The notes under the pieces are model-generated. The model was not told where the DNA came from. It saw only the letters and a list, made by a program, of their open reading frames with translations, and ran no database searches. Of a stretch of 64,000 nt of DNA, positions 18,704 through 26,683 are shown in pieces. Made by a program: the position numbers and the translations under genes. The first letter of the stretch is position 1. Every line of letters begins with the position of its first letter. The DNA is from Fervidobacterium thailandense (GTDB lineage Bacteria; Thermotogota; Thermotogae; Thermotogales; Fervidobacteriaceae): positions 62,001-126,000 of the forward strand of contig NZ_LWAF01000004.1 in the NCBI RefSeq assembly GCF_001719065.1, read 5' to 3'.

Positions 18704-19381
18704 TTAGTCAACCCTGAGCTCTATTGTAACGTTGTTCGCCTTCATATCGTTGTTCTCTGTGTATATCAGTGCATCGGAAGCGGTCATCTTGATTCCTTTC
18801 TTGTTGTCGGTCAGAACAACAGATCCGACAAGTTTCAGTTCCCCTTTCTTCTTGTCGTATTCGAACCTATCGGCCACCGCCGTTACATCGCCTTTCGTTA
18901 TGCTTACACCGCCCTTCTTTGTTCCAGAGTACCTGTCGTTGTCCAAATCAAAATTCAAGCTGTCGGCCACAACAACGATTTTTTCCTTACTCTTATCATC
19001 CACGATCGTAACGGTGGTGTTGGTCAACGTACCGGTCTTGTTATCCAGATCGTAGGTCATCTTGTCCGCAACGGCACTACCTCCTTCAAAGGAAAATTCT
19101 GATTTTGCTGTAACTTCAACAAGTCTCCACTTATCGCCAACCTTTCTCACGTACATCTCGGATGTTTTCAAGCTGACCTTGTCCTCCTCTATGTTCACGA
19201 AAATCTTGCCCCTGTAGTAGATAACATCGCTCTTGGGCTCCACGTAGTCGGCTGATACCCTTACGGTTTTCGACTTTTTCGCCGGTGTGGTAGTTTGAAC
19301 GGTTGTCGTCTGCGAGGTGGTTATGGTGACCACGAAAAACGTCAACAACAATGCGAGTAGAAAAAACAGCTTTTTCCTCAT
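18704..19381 (-). CDS. LptA/OstA-like periplasmic protein
   Basis: 225 residues with a signal peptide (about 1-24), a Thr-rich linker, then short repeats of the OstA-like beta-jellyroll: VRVSADYVE, GGSAVADKMTYDLDNKTGTLTN, IVVVADSLNFDLDNDRYSGTKKG, TAVADRFEYDKKKGELKLVGSV and MTASDALIYTENND. LptA relays lipopolysaccharide across the periplasm in classical diderms. The lipid cargo in Thermotogota, whose outer layer is a toga, is not clear, so transport of an outer-layer lipid is an inference. It follows two patatins and an Omp-alpha-like gene, an envelope context. Confidence 0.8.
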   Translation of the reverse strand: MRKKLFFLLALLLTFFVVTITTSQTTTVQTTTPAKKSKTVRVSADYVEPKSDVIYYRGKIFVNIEEDKVSLKTSEMYVRKVGDKWRLVEVTAKSEFSFEGGSAVADKMTYDLDNKTGTLTNTTVTIVDDKSKEKIVVVADSLNFDLDNDRYSGTKKGGVSITKGDVTAVADRFEYDKKKGELKLVGSVVLTDNKKGIKMTASDALIYTENNDMKANNVTIELRVD

Positions 19382-19400
19382 GACAGAAACCTCCCGGATA

Positions 19401-20123
19401 CTAATTTAGCCTACGGTGAAGCAAATCTTGTGCTGCTTTGAGAAACCTGGCAGATGTGAGTGAAAAATCCAAAGAATTTTCGGGAACTATTTCGCAAACA
19501 AATCTAAATGAGCTAAGTCTCATCTGTAAAACCTTCCTGTACCTCGCAAGATAGGATATAAAGATGTAGTCCAACGCTCTCTTCGGAACTATGTCATCCT
19601 TCAAACTAACGTGTACCGCCACATCTCCGAAAGGAATTCCAAAAACCCAGGCGAGTGACATGTAACCATCTACGGGTGGAAAGTTCGGCGGGTAAACAAG
19701 TACCTTAGCTATTATATCATACAAATCGCCGACAAGTAACTCCTCGTTTTGCTTGCGCAGATTGTAAGCGTAGATTTTTACTGGCGAGGATTCGTCGATC
19801 CTCAGATTCGGTAACCACTTCTTGACAAACTTCATGAGCTCGTTTACGTTGTTTACATTCTCCAAACGTCTCTTCACCTTAAATATCGTACTCAAATCTT
19901 TCACGAATCCAGAAAGACACGTCTTCGAAGCGGTCTTGAACAAGTGCTTTGCCTCTTCCCACATGTTCGAGAGGAGTACGTAGGATTTCTCCTCCCGATC
20001 CATAAAAAGGACGGCAGGTATACACGATAACCCGCAACAGTTCACTTCGTAGTCCTTACCGAGGACTAGGCCAGCTTTCTTAAGTGCAACCAGCAAACTT
20101 CCACTACACAAATAGTGAATCAA
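19401..20123 (-). CDS. Degenerate patatin-like protein
   Basis: About 240 residues if started at TTG 20123 (AGGCGGAG just upstream); a GTG at 20147 is also possible. The fold order resembles patatin phospholipases, but key motifs are broken. The oxyanion GGGxRG region is GGDLIHYLCSG, the nucleophile elbow GxSxG is CGLSCIPAV, and the DGG/DGA Asp motif is VDGYMSLAWV. It lies directly after an intact patatin gene and overlaps it. Likely a diverged duplicate that lost or changed catalysis. The assignment rests on motif alignment and context only. Confidence 0.6.
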   Translation of the reverse strand: MIHYLCSGSLLVALKKAGLVLGKDYEVNCCGLSCIPAVLFMDREEKSYVLLSNMWEEAKHLFKTASKTCLSGFVKDLSTIFKVKRRLENVNNVNELMKFVKKWLPNLRIDESSPVKIYAYNLRKQNEELLVGDLYDIIAKVLVYPPNFPPVDGYMSLAWVFGIPFGDVAVHVSLKDDIVPKRALDYIFISYLARYRKVLQMRLSSFRFVCEIVPENSLDFSLTSARFLKAAQDLLHRRLN

Positions 20124-20976
20124 GTCTCCGCCTAAGGAAATCTTCAAACTCGTGCTTCCTCCCCGCTAAGTAGTTTTTTGCATTTTCGTAAACCACCCTG
20201 TATTTGTCGAATTCCATCCATTCCACTCTTAATGGAAAAACGAATGCGTAGTCCGACTGACGTATCTCGTTTTCAAGGATTTCCTTTTCCCTCAGGGCAT
20301 CAAGTAATTCCAGCAAGTCCTCAAAGGTTTTGGGAGAAGTCCTTTCCACCTCGAATGCACTCGCAACAACGATTTCAACACCGAAACGCTTCAACTCCGT
20401 AACTGGAAGCGGGCTGAGCACACCGCCATCCAACTGCTTGGAACCTCCCAGGAACGGTGGCTCGAAAAATCCAGGAACGGTGCAGCTTGCGAGCACAGCA
20501 TCCACTAAAAACCCCTCATCTATGACCAGCGATTCCCTCGCTGCAAGGTCAAAGGAAACAACCAAAAGCTTTCGTTTGAGCTCGGAGAAACGCCTCCTAC
20601 CGAACATTCTCCTGAAAAACACGTAGTAATCGTCAAGGCTGAACAAGTTTTCACTGAAAAGCATCCTAACCTCAGTAAAGGGCCCCGGATAAACTCGTCC
20701 CCCTTTCCGTCCACCACTGTTTAGAGCCAACCTTATGTTTTCCGACAGAACCTGGTAAACAGTTTTAGCATCCTCGTAAATGCAATAAAGTGCACCAACA
20801 ACCGCTCCTATGGATGAACCTGCCAAAATTTCCGGTGCTATTCCGTAGTGTTCCAAAAACTCCAGCACCGCGATGTGCGAGAAACCGCGAACTCCGCCGG
20901 CTTGGAGTGCCAATCCCCACTTGTACGTGGACTCCACCCCCAAACTCACGTTGAACTGAAGATCACTGCGAACCAA
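20104..20976 (-). CDS. Patatin-like phospholipase
   Basis: 290 residues, RssA-like. Intact motifs: oxyanion hole LALQAGGVRGFSHIAVLEFL (about 21-40), nucleophile GSSIGAVVGALY (GxSxG, about 54-58) and catalytic Asp in QLDGGVLSPLPV (about 175). It should hydrolyse acyl esters of phospholipids or related lipids. Start choice is uncertain: TTG at 20976 overlaps the upstream gene by 14 bases; an internal GTG lies nine codons later. No signal peptide, so it is probably cytoplasmic or inner-membrane associated. It lies between an Omp-alpha-like gene and a degenerate paralogue. Confidence 0.9.
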   Translation of the reverse strand: MVRSDLQFNVSLGVESTYKWGLALQAGGVRGFSHIAVLEFLEHYGIAPEILAGSSIGAVVGALYCIYEDAKTVYQVLSENIRLALNSGGRKGGRVYPGPFTEVRMLFSENLFSLDDYYVFFRRMFGRRRFSELKRKLLVVSFDLAARESLVIDEGFLVDAVLASCTVPGFFEPPFLGGSKQLDGGVLSPLPVTELKRFGVEIVVASAFEVERTSPKTFEDLLELLDALREKEILENEIRQSDYAFVFPLRVEWMEFDKYRVVYENAKNYLAGRKHEFEDFLRRRLDSLFV

Positions 20977-22459
20977 GCACGAAGAGAAGGGCGAATACGC
21001 CAGCTGTTAATATTCCCGCAATCGAGAGCCATTTGTAAATCTCGATCTCGTTCTTCAATTCTTGGAGCCTTTTTTCCGATCCCCGAACCATGCGCTCAAG
21101 TTCGCTCTGCCTTTCGATGGACGTTACGAGTTTTGAATTTACGTCTTCCAACGCCTTTTGGGTGGATTTGATATCGGCAATCTGAGCACCTAATTGCTTT
21201 AAATCAGCACTGAACGTCCTGATAGCCTCGTCGTTCTTCTGCACCTTGGCTTCAAGCTGCTCGAGTCTGTTCACTGTAAGCTGTAAGTTGCCAACGAAAT
21301 TCACGAGTGTGAGCGGATCCAACACCTCCAACCTGCTTATGAAATCCTCACCCGTGTTAATCACTTTTTCGAGCTTCTGTACCCTCGCATCCAAACTCGA
21401 AAGCATCCTTGAAAGTTCTCCAACTTGTGAACTCAACTGCTTTGTTATTTCCGATTCCACACCGGAGATTCTTTGACGAGTTTCGTTCAATGCATCAACC
21501 AGACTTCGAACGGACTTCGCCATCTCCTCCTGTTGTTCGGATAACTTGGAAATATCTCTTTTCAACATATCGAGCTGCGTTGTAAACGTCCTCCTGTCGC
21601 TGGTAAGCGTCTCGGGGATTCCACTCAGACGCGAATCCAATTCCGCAAGACTCCGGGACAACTGCTGGACGGCATTCTCCACACTCGTTATTTTAGACCT
21701 CAGACCCGCCAAATCCGTTGCTTGCGCTTTCAGAGTGTCGTCCATTTTCCTGAACGAATCGGACAAATTTTTCACGGTGTTATCCAACGTTTTGAACGAA
21801 TTTTGAAGCTCTGTTAGAGCCGGATGTACACTTTGAACAGCTTGAGCGGACTGCGCAGTCTGTGTAGCTTGACTTAATTGTGAAATCTGAGTTGACAGCT
21901 GCGTAACCCTTGACTCCAGGGCCTTCAACCTCGTCTCGAGCTCCGTCAACTTGGCATCTGACTGTCCCAAGCGCGTGTCAAACCGTCCTTCCAACGTGGT
22001 TAGTCTTTTTTTCAAGTCACCTACCTCGTTACTGAGGCGTGAAGTATCCGCTGCTTGTAAGGTTTTTTGGATTTCCTGTAACTGTTTCTCGAGGTTACCG
22101 ATTTGGTTCTGAAGTCTGTCAATATCTTTGGAAACGTCTGGTACCACTTTCGTGGGTAAATTTTCAAGGTTGTAAACGGTAATCAGGTTGTATAGGTATT
22201 TTGCAAGGTCCAGCCTTGTTATCAACAGGGAAGGTTTGAAATTTTGGTTTTGGTCAAGCTCCATGATCTTTTTTTGAACCAGGAAAGAAACTGCCTTGTA
22301 TTCACTCGATGCCGGAGTTAAGTCTCGGATCGTCGTAGCCATCGCCACGCTACCCAGTGAGATCAAAAGTACAAGAAACATGTGCAAACGGCGGAAAGTC
22401 CGCACTTGTACTATAACCTTAGACACCTGTCTCACCGTCCTTTCGAGCTTCGATTCCAT
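20963..22459 (-). CDS. Omp-alpha-like SLH and coiled-coil envelope protein
   Basis: About 498 residues. A signal peptide (LHMFLVLLISLGSVAMA) is followed by one SLH-like domain (about 45-110, SSEYKAVSFLVQKKIMELDQNQNFKPSLLITRLDLAKYLYNL). Then comes a long heptad coiled coil (about 115-470), and a C-terminal hydrophobic helix (WLSIAGILTAGVFALLFVLG). This is the plan of Omp-alpha of Thermotoga, a rod that spans the periplasm between cell wall and toga. The start is ambiguous: ATG 22459, or a GTG 11 codons downstream giving a more normal signal peptide. It is co-transcribed with a PEGA protein upstream and patatins downstream. Confidence 0.85.
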   Translation of the reverse strand: MESKLERTVRQVSKVIVQVRTFRRLHMFLVLLISLGSVAMATTIRDLTPASSEYKAVSFLVQKKIMELDQNQNFKPSLLITRLDLAKYLYNLITVYNLENLPTKVVPDVSKDIDRLQNQIGNLEKQLQEIQKTLQAADTSRLSNEVGDLKKRLTTLEGRFDTRLGQSDAKLTELETRLKALESRVTQLSTQISQLSQATQTAQSAQAVQSVHPALTELQNSFKTLDNTVKNLSDSFRKMDDTLKAQATDLAGLRSKITSVENAVQQLSRSLAELDSRLSGIPETLTSDRRTFTTQLDMLKRDISKLSEQQEEMAKSVRSLVDALNETRQRISGVESEITKQLSSQVGELSRMLSSLDARVQKLEKVINTGEDFISRLEVLDPLTLVNFVGNLQLTVNRLEQLEAKVQKNDEAIRTFSADLKQLGAQIADIKSTQKALEDVNSKLVTSIERQSELERMVRGSEKRLQELKNEIEIYKWLSIAGILTAGVFALLFVLGSQ

Positions 22460-22462
22460 TTC

Positions 22463-23845
22463 TCATTTTTCGGATTTTATTTCGTTCAACCTTCCGCGTG
22501 ACACAGTCACCAACTTCTTCTCAAACACCGTGTTAGCCAGTCTGAACTCAACCTCGTACCTTCCCTCCGGAAGTTCGAGGAGGTATATCGGGGTACGACC
22601 GACGAAGTTTCCGTTGATGTACACATCGAGCACACTCCTCGAAAAGATGTTGACAAGACATCTCTCGGGAGCATCCAACACCGTGAGTGTTTTCACACTC
22701 ATCGTCCGATAACCGTCTTTGGTCAAATACTCAACTTGCGTAGCGGGGGGAACCTGGATAATCCCAGGGCCTTTGAAGGTGTGTTCACCTATTTTCAGCT
22801 GGAAATCTCTTGCGAAAGCGACGGGAACGGTACTTGGTACGTTGTGTATCGATGCATCGGTGAACCCGAACCAAATCATCTCACCATCGGTGTTCTTGAT
22901 TGCCGTAAACCACAGCTTTTTTACAACCCTTTCCCGTTCGAATCCATCGTATTCCACAACTAAGTTGTGTGCCACCTTTGTAGTACTCGTTTCACCCAGT
23001 GGCTCCAGGTTGTATACCAGGTACTCGTCCCGCAACAATTTTACTGTGTAGGTTTTTCCCGTGTACCCAGGTGCCGAAATTGTCACTTCGTAGTTTCCCT
23101 CGGCAAGAAAGATCTCGATGGGCGTTGTGTAGACAAGTTCGTTTATCTTAACAATCGCACGCTCGGGCTTCCCTAACACCGATAGTTTGAAATACCTTCG
23201 ACTGTCAACCCGATAAACGTACTCATTTATGGATGGTACCTCGAGCAATACCCTGTTCGTCACGTAGTTCACCGGAAGCTCAAGCTTGTAAGTACCGGGC
23301 ACAACCTCGTACGTTCCGGGAACACTCACACGTTGACCGTTTAACAGTGCACCTTCAATTTGTACATCCGAAACAAGCTTCAATGTCGTTGTTTTTTTCA
23401 GGTTTACCTCGACACGTTTTTCCTCAAACGGCGACAGTTGAACCTCACCGCTCCACTCCGTGTAACCATCAGCCCTCACCGTTATCCGATGTCTCCCCGG
23501 CTTGGTGGAAACCTTCGCCTGGCCGGTACCCACAAGGATGTCATCCAAGTAAATTTTTGCCGCGGCCGGGGTTGCGGAAACGTTCAGGTACGCCGGGAAA
23601 GACAACTCAACCACCACAACCCCATCCTCGGTAACTTCCTTTTCAAAGTCGACATATCCCGGTTTGGTGACTTTCAAGATTCCCGGAAATGTCGCCTCGA
23701 ACGTCAACGAACCGTTCTTTATAACTCCTATTAACTTTCCGTTGTAGTAAACGATACTACCGTTTTCCCCTACAATGGTGAGAGCTAGAAGTGGCGAGAC
23801 AAGGAAGAGTAACAGGACAGTCAGTACTAACCTGGTAAACCACAC
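22463..23845 (-). CDS. Secreted PEGA-domain protein
   Basis: 460 residues with a signal peptide (about 1-22). At least three PEGA-type beta repeats are visible: about 80-150 (AKIYLDDILVGTG ... GRHRITVRADGYTEWSGEV), about 215-285 (AIVKINELVYTTPIEIFLAEGNYEVTISAPGY) and about 390-450 (LDVYINGNFVGRTPIYLLELPEGRYEVEFR). PEGA domains occur in surface-layer and envelope proteins and probably bind wall or surface structures. It ends 3 bases before the Omp-alpha-like gene starts, so both likely serve the cell envelope. Precise role unknown. Confidence 0.83.
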   Translation of the reverse strand: MWFTRLVLTVLLLFLVSPLLALTIVGENGSIVYYNGKLIGVIKNGSLTFEATFPGILKVTKPGYVDFEKEVTEDGVVVVELSFPAYLNVSATPAAAKIYLDDILVGTGQAKVSTKPGRHRITVRADGYTEWSGEVQLSPFEEKRVEVNLKKTTTLKLVSDVQIEGALLNGQRVSVPGTYEVVPGTYKLELPVNYVTNRVLLEVPSINEYVYRVDSRRYFKLSVLGKPERAIVKINELVYTTPIEIFLAEGNYEVTISAPGYTGKTYTVKLLRDEYLVYNLEPLGETSTTKVAHNLVVEYDGFERERVVKKLWFTAIKNTDGEMIWFGFTDASIHNVPSTVPVAFARDFQLKIGEHTFKGPGIIQVPPATQVEYLTKDGYRTMSVKTLTVLDAPERCLVNIFSRSVLDVYINGNFVGRTPIYLLELPEGRYEVEFRLANTVFEKKLVTVSRGRLNEIKSEK

Positions 23846-23874
23846 ACTTCCACTTCCTTGAATTGTTTCCTACG

Positions 23875-24327
23875 CTACTGCTCCTGAATAACTTCGTACA
23901 GCCTTTTCAGCTTTTCAAACAGTTCGACAGCTTCGAGATTTCCGAGATCGGATACCACTTTTCGCACGTACTCCACGCGCTTGTTTATAACCGATCTAAT
24001 AACCTCTCTTCCCAATTCCGTGATCTCCACCACGATTACGCGCTTGTCCTCGTCACTGGGACGTCTTCTCAAAAATCCATCGCGTTCCAAACGTGTAACC
24101 AAACCTGTGGTCGTGCTCTTGGCAACACCGAGTACTTGGCTGAGCTTGGTCATCGTCTGTGGACCGTCGAAGTAAAGTCGTTGGAGCAAATCGAATTGTG
24201 CGGGCGTGATGGGATAGTTTTTTAAAGCCTCTCTACCGGTGACCCTGATTCTGAAACATATTAGTCTCAGCATCCGTTCGAGTTCTTCGAAGAATCTATC
24301 GTTGATCCCGTCGTGCATAGCCACCAC
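23875..24327 (-). CDS. MarR-family transcriptional regulator
   Basis: 150-residue winged-helix regulator. ITPAQFDLLQRLYFDGPQTMTKLSQVLGVAKSTTTGLVTRLERDGFLRR covers the helix-turn-helix (about 40-88), followed by the wing PSDEDKRVIVVEITELGREV. A shorter start at the ATG four codons in is possible. It lies between the M18 aminopeptidase and the PEGA/Omp-alpha genes on the same strand, so it may regulate the envelope genes that follow; that is inference from position. Confidence 0.93.
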   Translation of the reverse strand: MVAMHDGINDRFFEELERMLRLICFRIRVTGREALKNYPITPAQFDLLQRLYFDGPQTMTKLSQVLGVAKSTTTGLVTRLERDGFLRRRPSDEDKRVIVVEITELGREVIRSVINKRVEYVRKVVSDLGNLEAVELFEKLKRLYEVIQEQ

Positions 24328-24372
24328 CCTTTTAATTCCGTTAACCTACGTAAGACAAATCCTCTCGCAATT

Positions 24373-25728
24373 TCACAAATTTTCCAAGAGGACCTTGAAC
24401 GCGAGGTACGTTTCGTAAAGGTCCGCCTTGGAAACGAGTTCAAAAGGAGAATGCATGCTCAGAAGCCCAGGCCCCATGTCTATGGTGTCAAACCCTTCTT
24501 TGGCTAAGAACTTTGCTACGGTACCGCCGCCGCCGACGTCAACCTTCCCCAGCAAGCTCGTTTGCCAAGAGATACCGTTTTTGTTCAAGATGCCCCTGAC
24601 ACGTGCCACCAATTCGGCGTGTGCTTCACTTGCACCGGACTTGCCACCCCGTCCGGTGTACTTGACTATTGCGACCCCGTAACCCGGCTTTGCCACGTTC
24701 AGCTTATCGTGGACGTCGGCAAACGAGGGATCGTACAAGGCTGTAACGTCCGCCGAAATCGCAACCGATTTCGAGATGATATCGTCAAGCGACAATTCGT
24801 CGCTGCGCAACCCTTTTTTAACAAGTAGTTTCCTTAAGAACGCTAAGTAAAACCTTGCTTGTGCACCCGAGTCACCTTCACTTCCTATCTCCTCGCGATC
24901 GAAGAACAGTATCCCCGCTGCCTTACCTTCGGACCTCGCCTCGACCTCCAAGAAAGCCTTGAGTGCTTGATAGGCACATATCCTGTCATCCTGGCCATAC
25001 GCCCCTATGAAACTCTCGTCGATCCCCACGACGCGAGGCTTGAGCGCTGGAACCAACTCAAGATCGGCGCTGACGAAATCTTCCTCACCTATTCCGTACT
25101 TTTCTTTGAAGATCCTGAGAATTTGCTTTTTCACAGGCTCGCTCTTTTCATCCTTCAGTGGAATCGAACCGAGCAGAATATTCATCTTATCAGCTCTGAA
25201 TTGCTCGCTAACTTTCTTGTCTTCCTTATCCAAGTGTGGCAGGAGGTCGGGCAACACGAACACAGGATCCTTTTCATCACAACCGATGCAAACGCTCACC
25301 TTTTCTCCATCTTCTTTAACGACAACTCCGACCAAAGCCAGGGGTACGTTGAACCACTGGTACTTCTTCACACCACCGTAGTAGTGAGTTTCGGCCAACG
25401 CGTATCCGTTATCCTCGTAAAACGGATAAGTCCTCAAGTCCAGGCGCGGAGCATCCACGTGGGCTGCGATGAAGTTGATCCCGTTTTCCACGTTTCCTTT
25501 TACAGCCACAAGCGACTTCTCACGATGCACCTGGTAAACACCAACCATTTCGCTGGAGGGGTCGAACTCCTCGATGGATACAAATCCCGCCTTTCTGAGA
25601 GCCTCTTCCGCGTACGCGATTGCTAAGCGTTCCGTCCTCGCGAAGTCTATGAACCGTAGATAACCTTGTGCAAAGTTCTCGATCTCTTCCTTGGTTCTCT
25701 TTTCCCACACGAGCTTTCCAAAGTTCAT
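24373..25728 (-). CDS. M18 family aminopeptidase
   Basis: 451 residues, two-zinc aminopeptidase of the M18 (aspartyl aminopeptidase) family. Zinc ligands and catalytic residues are recognisable: FIAAHVDAPRLDL (first His, Asp), YGQDDRICAYQAL (bridging Asp), FDREEIGSEGDSGA (catalytic Glu pair), SADVTALYDPSFA (Asp) and LLSMHSPFE near the C-terminus (last His). Acts in the cytoplasm on peptides. It follows murB by 10 bases on the same strand. Confidence 0.94.
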   Translation of the reverse strand: MNFGKLVWEKRTKEEIENFAQGYLRFIDFARTERLAIAYAEEALRKAGFVSIEEFDPSSEMVGVYQVHREKSLVAVKGNVENGINFIAAHVDAPRLDLRTYPFYEDNGYALAETHYYGGVKKYQWFNVPLALVGVVVKEDGEKVSVCIGCDEKDPVFVLPDLLPHLDKEDKKVSEQFRADKMNILLGSIPLKDEKSEPVKKQILRIFKEKYGIGEEDFVSADLELVPALKPRVVGIDESFIGAYGQDDRICAYQALKAFLEVEARSEGKAAGILFFDREEIGSEGDSGAQARFYLAFLRKLLVKKGLRSDELSLDDIISKSVAISADVTALYDPSFADVHDKLNVAKPGYGVAIVKYTGRGGKSGASEAHAELVARVRGILNKNGISWQTSLLGKVDVGGGGTVAKFLAKEGFDTIDMGPGLLSMHSPFELVSKADLYETYLAFKVLLENL

Positions 25729-25738
25729 AATCTACCTC

Positions 25739-26683
25739 CTATTCCCAGAACTCAATTTCTGTTTCAAGTTCCACATTGTAGGCTTCCTTAACCTTGTTAC
25801 GCACGAACTCAACCAACGCTTTAACGTCCGACGCACTTGCACCACCTTTATTTATTATAAACCCCGCGTGTTTTTCGGAAATTTGCGCACCACCGATAGT
25901 ATAGCCTTTCAAACCAAGCTTCTCTATTGCGGTTCCAACATAAAAATCCTGACGCGGTCTTTTAAAGACACTGCCGGCACTCGGGTACTCGAGTGGCTGC
26001 TTTTCGTACCGTTGTCTCAACGTTTCCATCATCAAATGCTCGATCTCGGACTTATCACCCGGTTGACACGAGAAGGTAGCTCCCAATATCACCAAGTCTT
26101 TCTCCCGTTTGAATATACTTGATCTGTAGCCGAACTGCGCTTCATCTTTCGAGATCTTGCTCACACGATTCCCGTCAAAAACCGTTATTTCTAAAACACT
26201 TTCCGCAGTTTCCCATCCATAACATCCAGCGTTCATGTAGATCGCCCCGCCCACCGATCCAGGCAAACCGTACGCCTTTTCGAAACCGGATAATCCGTTT
26301 TTAAGTGCCAGCAAGCACAACTTCTTGAACGACACACCGGCTGAAGCGTAAACTTTCGTTCCATCGAAGTGTACATCGTTGATACGCTCCATTGAGATGA
26401 CTAACGTCTCCATCAACCCATCGGAAGGTACAATATTGGTTCCGTTACCCAGCAACCTAAACGACAGACGCTCGCGTTTTAAAAATTCCAGCGTGGACAG
26501 TAACGCTTCGAGTGTATTCGGAACGATGAAAAGTTCCACGCACCCCCCCAACCTAAAGCTCACATGTCCACTCATGGGTTCACACAGGTACACATCACAC
26601 CCGTGTTCCCACAGAATTTCCAAAAACCGGCGCCCGTACTTTTTCCAAACCAACTCTCTGCAGTTCTCAAGCGTGCAATCCAC
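25739..26683 (-). CDS. murB: UDP-N-acetylenolpyruvoylglucosamine reductase
   Basis: 314 residues. FAD enzyme that makes UDP-MurNAc for peptidoglycan. FAD-binding motifs LLGNGTNIVPSDG and GLPGSVGGAIYMNAGCYG, the active-site FGYRSSIF (Tyr/Arg), the proton-donor Ser in YPSAGSVFKRP and the C-terminal HAGFIINKGGASASDV are all present. GTG start with GAGGG about 8 bases upstream; it overlaps the end of the giant GGDEF gene by 17 bases, so cell-wall synthesis is coupled at the transcript level to a signalling gene. Confidence 0.95.
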   Translation of the reverse strand: MDCTLENCRELVWKKYGRRFLEILWEHGCDVYLCEPMSGHVSFRLGGCVELFIVPNTLEALLSTLEFLKRERLSFRLLGNGTNIVPSDGLMETLVISMERINDVHFDGTKVYASAGVSFKKLCLLALKNGLSGFEKAYGLPGSVGGAIYMNAGCYGWETAESVLEITVFDGNRVSKISKDEAQFGYRSSIFKREKDLVILGATFSCQPGDKSEIEHLMMETLRQRYEKQPLEYPSAGSVFKRPRQDFYVGTAIEKLGLKGYTIGGAQISEKHAGFIINKGGASASDVKALVEFVRNKVKEAYNVELETEIEFWE

